A stretch of 57,485 nucleotides of DNA, from contig JAGCUZ010000051.1 of NCBI GenBank assembly GCA_017962615.1, forward strand, positions 1 to 57,485, written 5' to 3'. The notes beneath the pieces are model-generated. The model was not told the origin of the DNA. It worked only from the letters and a program-made list of their open reading frames with translations, and ran no database searches. A program made the translations under genes and the position numbers. Each line of letters begins with the position of its first letter. Positions within the stretch are counted from its first letter, which is position 1. Shown piece by piece: positions 33,883-43,415 of this stretch. This DNA is from Bacteroidales bacterium (GTDB lineage Bacteria; Bacteroidota; Bacteroidia; Bacteroidales; P3).

Positions 33883-36800
33883 TCAACGGTTTCTTATCAA
33901 CAACTTGCTTACATGGTTCAAGTCGCGGCTCTTTATCGATACAAAATAAAGACCGTCTTGCAGCGAGCCAATATCAATGCGACGCTTGCTATATGCTGCA
34001 ATTACCATCTCATACTCTGATATTTTGCGTCCCATCGCATCACTGAGGGTTACAACCACAGGGCCTGAAACAGAGCCAAAAGCGATGTCGAAGCAGCCCT
34101 GCGTTGCCGGATTGGGATACACAGATACACGAGCGTCCATGTCGATGTGTGCTGCTATACCATCCACATTGCCACTGTCTGTTGTGAAATGCAGTGTATC
34201 GCTTATGCGGCTGAAACGTTCGCTGTCGCATACCGTGTAGACTGTAACCGTGTAGCTTGTTTGCGACGACAACCCGTTCAGCCATACATCGGGCCGGAGT
34301 ACCAGCGTGTCCATGACACGCCCGCCTCGCAGTTGCACCATCCACGACGAGGCATCCTCGCCGGCATCCCACGAGACGTGAGCCCAGCCGATACCATTGG
34401 AGTCAAGTCGCACCGCCTCGGGCTTCCTGCATGGCAAGAGCAGTGAGTCGGCATGGCTCTGCAAGGTTATGAACACTGCGTATTGCCAGTCGGAGTGATT
34501 GTCCGAGCAGTCGGTCCTTACACGCACGTTGTAAGGCGTCTCCGGTGCGAGTCCTGTGAGCAGATAATGAGTGTCGCTTACAAAAAGGCTGCTGCTCCAT
34601 GCGGTGTCGCTGTATTTCTTGTAAGATATGTCGAAGTTGCCCGTACCGCTCCAGCTCAGCAACGCCACCGTGCCCGCCGGCACGGCTGAGAAGTTCGACG
34701 GTGGAGGACAGGGCGACACGGCATTGGCCAAGCTTACATCATCGAGCATGACACCATAGCCGTAGTTGTCTTCGGCAACGAATGCTATCTGACATGTATT
34801 CAACCCCGTAGGGAGAGTTACCAACTCCTGAGTCCATGTCCTGATGTTGTTAGTGTAGGTGGCCAACAGCGACCATCTATGATTCTGCGTGGGCCTGTAG
34901 TACACCGACAACACATCCTGGTCGTTGCCCCAGGCCTCCTGGGTATGCCAGAACGACAGTTGAGGGGAGGCAAGGGTGCTGACGTCAATCAGCGGGCTGA
35001 TAAGGCGTGTGACACTGCCGTTGTTACCATTGAAAATCAACGACTGTCTCCCGCCATGCGGCGTCACGACCGACCCCTGCGACACACTGGGCGAGCCGAG
35101 TTGCCATGAGGCGTTGCCGCTCATATACTCTTCTGTCCAGCACATCGGCAAACCGTCGGTCTCAAAACCCTCGCGGTATGGCACGGCTGGCGTGGCATAG
35201 GCAAGACCGCACAAGGTATTTATGGCCGGGTAGGCGTTCCATGCACTTGATTCTGTGGCACAATTGGCTCTTACCCATACATGATATGTCGTCGCGGGCG
35301 TGAGCTGCCCTATTGTGTATCTTGTGGTTGTGATGTTTGCCGACCCTGTGGCATGCTCAACCCTGCTGTCGGTTCCCCACTTGACGGTGTAGTCACCCAC
35401 TCCAGTGGTGTCGGTGAACGAAATCATAATACTCGTGTTCGTCACCGAGTCCACCGAGAGGTTGCGCGGTAGCGGACAGGAAGATACAGGCACACACTGC
35501 ACCGTGAGCGCATAGCCGGAATATTGTGTGCGGCTGTCCGACGTAAACCGTATGGTAAGCGGACCCGTAGTCGACGTATAAGGTCCAACGGTTTGGTTCT
35601 CACCGCTTATGTGACAGAAACGTGTACCAGCAACGCCAGTACCGTCATAGATATCGAGGAAATCATAATTCAGTTCCGTAGAGCTGTTACCCGTCACACG
35701 CACTGCATTGCCGGGCATAGGATACACCACCAGCACGTCGGAAGAGTTGGCGGCATAGTTGGCCGACAAGCCTCCGTTGTCGTATATTGTGGCCATGCAT
35801 GTCGTCAGGGTATCAGTGCCATACATCATAGTATACGAGCCCGGACAATACTGCAACGGTCCGGTCCAGCGGCTGTTGCTGCCCGGACACTGGCTGCGCA
35901 CCCACACGTTATACAATACTCCTCGACTAAGACCGTTGATTGTATAGGTGGTGCTGGCCGTGTTGGTGGTTGCGGAAGCTTGCGCCACATCCGTCGACGT
36001 TCCCCATGCTATTGTATATATGTTGCCGCTCGTGGCACCGTTGAAGGCAATGGTCACCGATGAGTCTGTGCCACCCATCTGGCGCAGAGCCGTAGGGGTT
36101 GGACAGCCGCTGTTCGTATCAACGCTAACATCGTCAATCCAATACGACCACAGGCTACTGGTGCTTTCCTGCTTGAACACCACATATCCTGTATCAGTGC
36201 TGCCAATGCTACTATAATCCACCGTATACCAATGATATTCAGCGTCTGTAGGAGTAATCGTCATAACCGGCATAAACGACGACATGGAATCCAGCGTCGG
36301 CACGAAGCCCACCTTCATCGACCCCGAGCTCTCGCCCTCACGGCGAAGCCTGAACGACACAAGTAGCTGATTGGCAGGCACCGGCATACGTGGAGTTGTC
36401 ACCACCGAATTACCCATCGTCATCAGGCTGTTACCTGCCGTATCGAACGCCAAACCGCTGTGATTGGTAAGCATGGGATAGTTGCCGCTGCCTTGAAGTA
36501 CATGCCAGCACTGAGGCATGTCGACGCTGGCCGTATAGCTGTCGAAGTCTTCGTAGAACGGCAATGCACTGCTCACGCATTCCGTCCGGAACACGTCATG
36601 CAGATAAACGCTGTCTACGCCGCACGACGGATATATATACACGTCATACTCAGTGTTTGCGGTAAGACCTATAAGCCTCACGCTGTCGACCGATGCCACC
36701 ACTGTGTGACCCCTGCCGCGCTGGAAGCCGACGGTGTCGTACTCCACCATCCACATGGTAGCCGAGCCTGACTCGCGCCAGTGAAGCAATGCGCTGACAG

Positions 36801-38343
36801 GCGTCACCTGAGTGACATCGACCTCCATAGGCGGCGGGCAGGCCGACATAGTCCGCACCACCACGTCGTCGACGTAAGCACCGCAGTCCACGTAGGTACT
36901 GCCGCCTGGGGCACGCAAGGCTATGTAGCGTCCTGTCCCTGTATATAAACGTAGATAGCAGGTGCACTGCGACCAGTTGTTGTCGAGGGTGAAATGCCTG
37001 ACGGTCTGAAAGGTGCTGATGTCGTACGGATTATCCATAACCCCAACCTCCACATGGCCGATATGCGCATTGCTACCTGTGCTGTTGCAGGCTCGGAAAG
37101 TAATCATTAAGCTGCTCAAATCGGCCCTAAACATCGGCAAGGCGGCATAACTGTATTCGCTGTTGTAATAATAGGCATACATGAATAGGCTCTGGCTGCC
37201 GCTGTACGCCCGCGAACCGCTTATGGCAGGATAGTTCCCCGTACTCGCATTGCTGCCCGACACCCAGCACGGACTTATGGTAGCCCCTGTGCTGTTGTCG
37301 AAGTTCTCTGTATATGGAAGATTGGTTATCTCGCTGCACGCAGTATGGAATGTGGTATAGACGTTGCTGCTTGTATCGCTGCCGCAATCCGAATGTAAGT
37401 ACACGTGATACTGCATGTTGGGGATTAAGCCCGTCAACCATACAGCCGTATCGGTCGACACTATGCGCTGTCCATTTCCACACCCTGGCACAAACGTTCT
37501 TGCTGCATACTCAACCACCCACGAGGTGGCCGAGCCTGGCTCATGCCATGTCAAGCGGGCAGAGTCATTCGTTGCACGTACCGCCACGTCGACCGGTCGC
37601 GGGCAGGTGATGACCGGCCGCACAAACTCATAATATCTGTTGGCTCCATGCCATGCATTATATTCAACATCGTAGCCACGGCTGCATATTGTATCCCTGT
37701 GAGTTACCGGGTTGACAACTCTTATGTCGGTGTTTGACGAGGCAATGCCGGTCTGGTAGGCCACCGGCGTCGACGCAGGCGGCACGCTCGCATACACCAA
37801 TACTATCTTGTTTGAGTCCTCGTGCAGCTGCACCTGCCACGACACATCCGCCGCCAAGGCACTCCCGTAGGTGTGTGCCAACGCATACTCGCACACGAAG
37901 ACACGCTGTGGCGCAGTCCCATGCACCTCATAGATTATATAGCCGTTCCGCCCTGTCGACATGTCGCGTGCAACGCCGCTTATCTTTGGCAAACTGCTGC
38001 CGACATAGGCCGCAGTGAACTTGCCTGCGCCCATCGTGCCGATGCAAGGCTCCGCTCCCAGACGGAACAAGCCGTTGCTGCTCACCGAGAAGGTGCTGTA
38101 GCTGTTATTGCCCATCAAGAAGGAAAAACCTATCGGCAACACTGACGAGACATCGTCATCGTGGTAAGCCCCAGGCGCGAATATGGTGTCGGAAGCCGAC
38201 GTCATGGAGATCCAGCGACTTGCATCGACTCCGGTACGATAGGCGTAGCTCGACAACTCTTGAGCCTCGACACCCGCCGCCGACAGAAGAAGCAACACCG
38301 ACAGCGCGAACCATCTTAGTCCAAAACGATTATTTAATATCAT
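33883..38343 (-). CDS. T9SS-exported multidomain surface protein (FN3, MAM-like, CUB-like)
   Basis: The 1486-residue protein has a signal peptide (cleavage likely after GVEAQ) and several fibronectin-III-like modules (repeated endings such as TEYDVYIYPSCG, ATTYHVWVRANC and ETPYNVRVRTDC). MAM/jelly-roll-like modules occur between them (YTENFDN, YEDFDS, YREGFETDG). A CUB-like module lies at about 830-950, and a type A T9SS sorting domain forms the last 80 residues (VSVYPNPATQGCF). It is therefore moved across the outer membrane by the type IX system and attached to the surface or released. The many cysteines suggest disulfides. An adhesin or glycan-binding role is likely; no catalytic motif seen. 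Confidence 0.88.
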   Translation of the reverse strand: MILNNRFGLRWFALSVLLLLSAAGVEAQELSSYAYRTGVDASRWISMTSASDTIFAPGAYHDDDVSSVLPIGFSFLMGNNSYSTFSVSSNGLFRLGAEPCIGTMGAGKFTAAYVGSSLPKISGVARDMSTGRNGYIIYEVHGTAPQRVFVCEYALAHTYGSALAADVSWQVQLHEDSNKIVLVYASVPPASTPVAYQTGIASSNTDIRVVNPVTHRDTICSRGYDVEYNAWHGANRYYEFVRPVITCPRPVDVAVRATNDSARLTWHEPGSATSWVVEYAARTFVPGCGNGQRIVSTDTAVWLTGLIPNMQYHVYLHSDCGSDTSSNVYTTFHTACSEITNLPYTENFDNSTGATISPCWVSGSNASTGNYPAISGSRAYSGSQSLFMYAYYYNSEYSYAALPMFRADLSSLMITFRACNSTGSNAHIGHVEVGVMDNPYDISTFQTVRHFTLDNNWSQCTCYLRLYTGTGRYIALRAPGGSTYVDCGAYVDDVVVRTMSACPPPMEVDVTQVTPVSALLHWRESGSATMWMVEYDTVGFQRGRGHTVVASVDSVRLIGLTANTEYDVYIYPSCGVDSVYLHDVFRTECVSSALPFYEDFDSYTASVDMPQCWHVLQGSGNYPMLTNHSGLAFDTAGNSLMTMGNSVVTTPRMPVPANQLLVSFRLRREGESSGSMKVGFVPTLDSMSSFMPVMTITPTDAEYHWYTVDYSSIGSTDTGYVVFKQESTSSLWSYWIDDVSVDTNSGCPTPTALRQMGGTDSSVTIAFNGATSGNIYTIAWGTSTDVAQASATTNTASTTYTINGLSRGVLYNVWVRSQCPGSNSRWTGPLQYCPGSYTMMYGTDTLTTCMATIYDNGGLSANYAANSSDVLVVYPMPGNAVRVTGNSSTELNYDFLDIYDGTGVAGTRFCHISGENQTVGPYTSTTGPLTIRFTSDSRTQYSGYALTVQCVPVSSCPLPRNLSVDSVTNTSIMISFTDTTGVGDYTVKWGTDSRVEHATGSANITTTRYTIGQLTPATTYHVWVRANCATESSAWNAYPAINTLCGLAYATPAVPYREGFETDGLPMCWTEEYMSGNASWQLGSPSVSQGSVVTPHGGRQSLIFNGNNGSVTRLISPLIDVSTLASPQLSFWHTQEAWGNDQDVLSVYYRPTQNHRWSLLATYTNNIRTWTQELVTLPTGLNTCQIAFVAEDNYGYGVMLDDVSLANAVSPCPPPSNFSAVPAGTVALLSWSGTGNFDISYKKYSDTAWSSSLFVSDTHYLLTGLAPETPYNVRVRTDCSDNHSDWQYAVFITLQSHADSLLLPCRKPEAVRLDSNGIGWAHVSWDAGEDASSWMVQLRGGRVMDTLVLRPDVWLNGLSSQTSYTVTVYTVCDSERFSRISDTLHFTTDSGNVDGIAAHIDMDARVSVYPNPATQGCFDIAFGSVSGPVVVTLSDAMGRKISEYEMVIAAYSKRRIDIGSLQDGLYFVSIKSRDLNHVSKLLIRNR

Positions 38344-38412
38344 AGATACAGGTATTTATTCTATTATAACTATGCAGCAGTACGGCAACTCGGCAGAGAC
38401 TCTTCGGGCATT

Positions 38413-38420
38413 CAAAGAAA
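38413..38420 (-). promoter_or_regulatory. Possible promoter of the T9SS protein gene
   Basis: TTTCTTTG reading leftward is a one-mismatch form of TAnnTTTG, 70 bases before the ATG. Weak match. Confidence 0.3.
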
Positions 38421-38457
38421 GAGTAAACTTCGCACAATCCCGAAAACGCAACTCGCT

Positions 38458-39267
38458 TTATTTCTCGCAGTTGCCTTTATCTATCTGTTGCTTTACGGCT
38501 TTCCATACCTTCCCGAGCTCATCACGGGGAACATCAGCCACGCTGCGCCCTTGCTCGCCCAGCCGTCTCTCCAGCTCGCCAAACGCCGCCTTGAAACGGC
38601 TGTTAGCCCTGCATAGCGCAGTATCGGCATTTATGCCCTGCGCCGCGCCCCACCTCACCATGGCAAACAGCAAGTCGCCGAAGCGTCCCTCATCCCTATT
38701 ATCCACATAATCAGAGTATGCATCCTGCATATCCTGGTATGCGCTGTCGGCAAAGTCCAACCCAGCGCCTGCGGCTTTCTCCTGCAGCCTGACCGCCTTG
38801 ACCATCGAAGGCAACGCATCCGGAACGCCTTCCATGACCGACTTGCGGCCCTCTTTCATCTTCACCTGCTCCCACTTGGGAGGCGCCTGTTGTGCAGAGA
38901 CTTCCGACATGCTACCGTCGCGGAGCGGCAATGATATGTGGGGGTGACGGGCAACCAGTTTGTCGCATATCGCATGCAGCACGTCGGCAATGTCAAACAT
39001 GCCGCGCTCTTCGGCTATCTTGGAATAGAACATTACATGCAACGAGATGTCTCCCAACTCCTTCTCCAGACTCACGGCAGTTGCGGGGTCGCTCTCGTCA
39101 AGCGACAGCACCGCCTCGCTAAGTTCAAACACCTCCTCAATGGAGAGGTAACGCAAGCTCTCGAACGTCTGCTCCCTGTCCCACGGACAGTCGCGTCGCA
39201 GGATGTCCATAATGGTCTTCAAGCGCTCAAAAGCCTTTGTATATCTTGTTGATTCCATGATAATCAT
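38458..39267 (-). CDS. mazG: Nucleoside triphosphate pyrophosphohydrolase MazG
   Basis: MazG removes pyrophosphate from (d)NTPs and, in E. coli, lowers ppGpp during starvation. The first MazG domain has the signature CPWDREQTFESLR, the metal-binding EEVFELSEAV and ELGDISLHVMF, and the second domain has FGDLLFAMVRWG. Length 269 aa is typical. The ATG at 39267 overlaps the RelA/SpoT stop (ATGA); a second ATG three codons on (39258) is possible. Coupling to RelA/SpoT echoes the relA-mazEF-mazG neighbourhood of other bacteria and fits a shared stringent-response role. Confidence 0.93.
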   Translation of the reverse strand: MIIMESTRYTKAFERLKTIMDILRRDCPWDREQTFESLRYLSIEEVFELSEAVLSLDESDPATAVSLEKELGDISLHVMFYSKIAEERGMFDIADVLHAICDKLVARHPHISLPLRDGSMSEVSAQQAPPKWEQVKMKEGRKSVMEGVPDALPSMVKAVRLQEKAAGAGLDFADSAYQDMQDAYSDYVDNRDEGRFGDLLFAMVRWGAAQGINADTALCRANSRFKAAFGELERRLGEQGRSVADVPRDELGKVWKAVKQQIDKGNCEK

Positions 39268-41456
39268 ATACGGAACACATCCTCCACGCCCTCAATGGAG
39301 CGGATGCGTTTCATCAGTCGGTTGAGGTTGTCAAGGTCGTGGACATAAAGCATGATTATGCCGCGTCCCACGCCTTCGCTGGCCTCCAGCGATATAGCAC
39401 GCACATAGAGGTCCATCTCCTCGGAAATAACCCTCGTAAGGTCCTGCAGCACACCCTTGCGGTCTATTGCCGTTATACTCACGCCTGTCAGGAACGACAC
39501 CTTTTCGCCGCTGCGCCACTGAGCTCGCACCACGCGGTTCTCATGGAGCGACATCTCGGTGGCCGCCATCTTGCACGTGGTGCGGTGCACGACGATTTTA
39601 TCATCCTGGATAATGCCGATTACATCGTCGCCCTGTATTGGCTTGCAGCATGGCGCAAGCTGGCTGTCAAGACTTTCGTGAGCCTTGTCGAACAGAAACT
39701 CGTGGTTCGGGGACGAAGAGTCCAGAAGGTTCTGGTACTTCGACAGGAGCGTCAACGGCGGAAGCTTCTTGGCTTTGCCGAAACAGGCTCCTATCTCGTC
39801 AACGCCTATGCGCTCCACCGCCACCTGGTAGTACAGCTCCACGTCGGGCAGGTTGAAATGGCGTTTTATCTTCTGCAGGTTGGTAGCCGTGGCTTTCACC
39901 CCCAACTCTTTAAGTATCTGCTCTAAGCGTTGCTCGCCTTTGGTCTGGTATTTGCGGTGTTGCTCGCGCAGATAATCCTTTATGTGTTCTTTGGTGCGTG
40001 GCGTGGTCACTATGTCGAGCCAGTCTTCCTGCGGCCATGTCTTCTTCGACGACAGCACCTGCACCTGGTCGCCTATCCTGAGCTTGTTGTTAGGCGGCAC
40101 CACCCTCGAGTTGACCTTGGCGCCTATGCAGTGCAGGCCCAGCTCGGAGTGTATGTGGAACGCAAAGTCCAGCACCGTGGAGCCCGACGGCAGCTTCACC
40201 GTCTCGCCTTTGGGCGTGAACACATATATCTCTCTGGTGTACAGCGACTCCTTGAATTCTTCAACAAGGTCGAGGGCGCTTTTCTCGGTATTCTCGAGCG
40301 TCACCCTTATCTGTTTCAGCCACTCTTCAACGCCGTTGTTGTCCGATTTCTCCTCGGGGTGTGCTTCCTTGTACAAGAAGTGCGCCGCCATGCCCTTCTC
40401 GGCTATCTCGTCCATCCTCTCGGTGCGTATCTGCACTTCCACCCAGCGGCCTATGGGCGACATCACGGTGGTTTGCAACGACTCGTAGCCGTTCTTCTTC
40501 GGCGTGGTTATCCAGTCCCTAAATCTCATAGGATTAGGTGGAAAGCTGCTCGATATCATGGCATACACGGCAAAGCACGCCTCCTTCTCCTTCTCTATCG
40601 GCACGTCGAGTATCACGCGCATGGCAAACAGGTCGTATATCTCGTCAAATGCCACGTGCTTGTTTTCCATCTTGCGCCAGCACGAGTACACCGACTTCAC
40701 TCTCGTCTTTACTTTATACTTGTAGCCGTGCTCATCGAGCATTTTGCATATCGGATCCGTGAAGCACTTCTTCAGCTGCGACTCTACGCGCAACGCTTTG
40801 TTTATCTTTTGCGATATCTCGGCGTAAGGTCCTGGGTTGGTGTATTTCATCACCAGCTCTTCCAGCTCCGTCTTGATGTTGTACAGTCCCAGACGGTGCG
40901 CCAGCGGGATGTACAGGTACTGCGTCTCCGACGATATGGTCAGCTTCTTGGTGTCCGACATCGAGCCGAGGGTTCGCATGTTGTGCAGTCGGTCGCACAG
41001 TTTCAGGAAGATAACGTAAGCGTCGTCGCACATGGCGAGCAGTATCTTGCGGAAGTTCTCGGCCTGCTTCGACTCGCTCTGCAGTTTTATGACATCCTCT
41101 ATCTTCGTCACGCCGTCGACTATACGCGCCACGCGGTCGCCAAACACCGAGCGGATGTCGTCGAGAGTTATCTCGGTGTCCTCCACCACGTCGTGCAGCA
41201 GGGCGCACACCACAGCTATGGGGCCCAGCCCCACCTCGGTGACCGCTATATTGGCCACGGCGAGAGGATGATAGATATATGCTTCGCCCGACTTGCGGCG
41301 CGTGCCCTCATGCGCCTTGCGGGCCATGGTATACGCACGCAGTATGGTGTCTCTCTCCTCGGCTGTCAGTGGCTTTATCTTCTCGCACTCCACCAGCAGC
41401 TCCTGATATTTGCTCTCTATGTCCTGTATTTCACGTTCTTCGTCAATCTCATGCAT
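39264..41456 (-). CDS. spoT: RelA/SpoT family (p)ppGpp synthetase/hydrolase
   Basis: The enzyme makes and breaks the alarmone (p)ppGpp. All domains of the long form are present. The HD hydrolase has HPLAVANIAV and HDVVEDTEIT. The synthetase has RVKSVYSCWRKM, YDLFAMRVIL, NGYESLQTTV and EVQIRTERMDEIAEKG. Then come TGS (YVFTPKGETVKLPSGST) and C-terminal zinc-finger-like and ACT domains. The intact HD motif implies hydrolase activity, so a bifunctional Rel/SpoT is more likely than RelA; I cannot settle the name without a tree. It is translationally coupled to mazG. Confidence 0.93.
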   Translation of the reverse strand: MHEIDEEREIQDIESKYQELLVECEKIKPLTAEERDTILRAYTMARKAHEGTRRKSGEAYIYHPLAVANIAVTEVGLGPIAVVCALLHDVVEDTEITLDDIRSVFGDRVARIVDGVTKIEDVIKLQSESKQAENFRKILLAMCDDAYVIFLKLCDRLHNMRTLGSMSDTKKLTISSETQYLYIPLAHRLGLYNIKTELEELVMKYTNPGPYAEISQKINKALRVESQLKKCFTDPICKMLDEHGYKYKVKTRVKSVYSCWRKMENKHVAFDEIYDLFAMRVILDVPIEKEKEACFAVYAMISSSFPPNPMRFRDWITTPKKNGYESLQTTVMSPIGRWVEVQIRTERMDEIAEKGMAAHFLYKEAHPEEKSDNNGVEEWLKQIRVTLENTEKSALDLVEEFKESLYTREIYVFTPKGETVKLPSGSTVLDFAFHIHSELGLHCIGAKVNSRVVPPNNKLRIGDQVQVLSSKKTWPQEDWLDIVTTPRTKEHIKDYLREQHRKYQTKGEQRLEQILKELGVKATATNLQKIKRHFNLPDVELYYQVAVERIGVDEIGACFGKAKKLPPLTLLSKYQNLLDSSSPNHEFLFDKAHESLDSQLAPCCKPIQGDDVIGIIQDDKIVVHRTTCKMAATEMSLHENRVVRAQWRSGEKVSFLTGVSITAIDRKGVLQDLTRVISEEMDLYVRAISLEASEGVGRGIIMLYVHDLDNLNRLMKRIRSIEGVEDVFRI

Positions 41457-41484
41457 CTCCTTCCCTCCCTGCTTTTATAATAAG

Positions 41485-42099
41485 CTACCACCACAAGCTG
41501 AGCAGCCCCACCGTTGCAAGGCCGAGGCTCAAGCCGAAGGTGTAGTATTGCTCACCACCCATCCAGACGGTGCTGCTCGATATGCTCCACCACGAGAAGG
41601 CTCCCGACAGCAGGCCACGCCCCGAGGCCAGACGCGTGCCCACCTCGAAGCCCGCCGAATAGCCGAGCATCAGGCCGCCGTACACCTGCCAGTCAACTAT
41701 GTGGTGGTCGTCGAACAGGCGCATCACCGGTCCGAAGGACAGCGCGTTGAAGCCGTCGCCACATACCCCCTCTGCATAGCCGCCGAAGCGTCCGGGCACC
41801 ATGGCAAAGTTCACGCCTATGCCAGTCTGCCGCCAGCCCCACATGAGGTTCAGCTCGGTGAATGTGGTGCAGAAATCGTCAAACGAATGCAAGTTCTGCC
41901 TCTCGTGATAGCTGTTGTACAGATAGTAGTCGCCGTGCCAGCCGTCTTCGCGTATTATCGACGTGTCGCTGACGTGGCTCTTTTCCTGCACCGTGGCAGC
42001 CTTTACGCTGTCCTGCCGCCCGTCGGCAGCCGTGGCCGGAGCCTGCGCCCACACTGCGGCGCAGCTCAGCATCATCACAATGAAAACAACCTTTCTCAT
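41485..42099 (-). CDS. Exported protein of unknown function (204 aa)
   Basis: The frame opens earlier (42156), but the start at 42099 is chosen because it begins a clean signal peptide (MRKVVFIVMMLSCAAVWAQ). The mature part ends in a Gly/aromatic-rich, probably beta-barrel-like region (WQVYGGLMLGYSAGFEVGTRL, FGLSLGLATVGLLSLWW). The final Trp-Trp suggests an outer-membrane barrel end. Located between recA and RelA/SpoT on the same strand, 58 bases after recA. No family recognised. Confidence 0.7.
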   Translation of the reverse strand: MRKVVFIVMMLSCAAVWAQAPATAADGRQDSVKAATVQEKSHVSDTSIIREDGWHGDYYLYNSYHERQNLHSFDDFCTTFTELNLMWGWRQTGIGVNFAMVPGRFGGYAEGVCGDGFNALSFGPVMRLFDDHHIVDWQVYGGLMLGYSAGFEVGTRLASGRGLLSGAFSWWSISSSTVWMGGEQYYTFGLSLGLATVGLLSLWW

Positions 42100-42157
42100 A
42101 ATCTCGTTAATGTCTAAATTAAACATACATCCGCCGCCGCAGGCAATGTCCCGCACG

Positions 42158-43186
42158 TTATGCGTTGTTGCGGTCGAGCAGCGCCTGCCGTATCTTGGCC
42201 TCCAGCTCCTCGCACAGCTCGGGATTGTCCTTCAGCAGCTGCTTCACGCCGTCGCGTCCCTGCGCCAGCTTGCTGTCGCCGTAGCTGAACCACGACCCGC
42301 TCTTCTTTATGATGTCGTACTCCACGCCCAAGTCGATAATCTCGCCCAGCTTCGAGATGCCCTCGCCAAACATCAGGTCGAACTCGCACACGCGGAATGG
42401 CGGTGCCACCTTGTTCTTCACCACCTTCACCTTCACACGGTTGCCAATGTTCTGGTCGCCGTCCTTGATGGCCTGTATGCGGCGTATGTCCATACGCACC
42501 GAGCTGTAGAACTTCAGCGCGTTGCCGCCCGTGGTGGTCTCGGGGTTGCCAAACATCACGCCAATCTTCTCGCGCAGCTGGTTGATGAAGATGCAGCAGC
42601 ACTTGGTCTTGCTGATGGTTGCCGTCAGCTTGCGGAGCGCCTGGCTCATGAGGCGTGCCTGCAGGCCCACCTTGCTCTCGCCCATCTCGCCGTCGATTTC
42701 CGCCTTCGGCGTCAGCGCCGCCACCGAGTCAATCACTATGATGTCTATCGCACCGCTGCGTATCAGGTTGTCGGCAATCTCCAACGCCTGCTCGCCGTTG
42801 TCGGGCTGCGACACAAGCAGGTTGTCGATATCCACGCCGAGGTTCTTGGCATACACAGGGTCGAAGGCGTGCTCCGCGTCGATAAACGCGGCTATGCCGC
42901 CCTTCCTCTGGCATTCCGCCACGGCATGTATGGCCAGCGTCGTCTTACCCGACGACTCGGGACCGAATATCTCTATTATCCTTCCCTTGGGCAGTCCGCC
43001 CACGCCCAGAGCCGCGTCGAGGCTTATGGAACCCGTCGATATCACCTCGAGGTCCTCGGCCGGACGGTCGCCAAGCTTCATCACCGAACCCTTGCCGTAG
43101 TTTTTCTCTATTTTGTCAAGCGTGCTTTGTAGAATTTTCAGCTTCTCAAGTTTCGACGCATCCGCATCGGTCATTTCTTTTGCCAT
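42158..43186 (-). CDS. recA: Recombinase RecA
   Basis: RecA forms filaments on single-stranded DNA and drives strand exchange and SOS induction. Key parts are seen: Walker [10 protein letters not shown] (75-83), Walker B region ([13 protein letters not shown]), the L1 segment [15 protein letters not shown], and the L2-region [22 protein letters not shown]. Length 342 aa is typical. A TATATTTG element lies about 56 bases upstream; I find no SOS-type palindrome I can name. Confidence 0.98.
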   Translation of the reverse strand: MAKEMTDADASKLEKLKILQSTLDKIEKNYGKGSVMKLGDRPAEDLEVISTGSISLDAALGVGGLPKGRIIEIFGPESSGKTTLAIHAVAECQRKGGIAAFIDAEHAFDPVYAKNLGVDIDNLLVSQPDNGEQALEIADNLIRSGAIDIIVIDSVAALTPKAEIDGEMGESKVGLQARLMSQALRKLTATISKTKCCCIFINQLREKIGVMFGNPETTTGGNALKFYSSVRMDIRRIQAIKDGDQNIGNRVKVKVVKNKVAPPFRVCEFDLMFGEGISKLGEIIDLGVEYDIIKKSGSWFSYGDSKLAQGRDGVKQLLKDNPELCEELEAKIRQALLDRNNA

Positions 43187-43241
43187 GGTTTATAGATGTT
43201 TAATGATTATATCTTTTCAATTTTGCCTATTATTCGCAATA

Positions 43242-43249
43242 CAAATATA
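43242..43249 (-). promoter_or_regulatory. Promoter -7 element of recA
   Basis: TATATTTG reading leftward matches TAnnTTTG; no clear -33 element. Confidence 0.55.
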
Positions 43250-43359
43250 CACCCATTTTTGCTTACGGCACCCTTTTGCGCCGTTTTTTTATCAACAACC
43301 CCGCGTCAGCAAGAAAATCGCATGCGTGATATAGGGGAGATATTGCTCTCACAATCAAG

Positions 43360-43415
43360 CAGTGTCGTGATGTCCCGACAGGGAAGTGAGTTGCGATAGC
43401 GTAGTGCTGTAATCT
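43360..43415. repeat. Decayed short copy of the REP-like repeat
   Basis: CAGTGTCGTGATGTCCCGAC, then AGTGAG and TGCGATAGCGTAGTGCTGTA, match 46094-46146 (CAGTGCCGTGATGTCCCGAT onward) with about 10 differences. The copy abuts the 3' end of the ATPase gene. Confidence 0.6.
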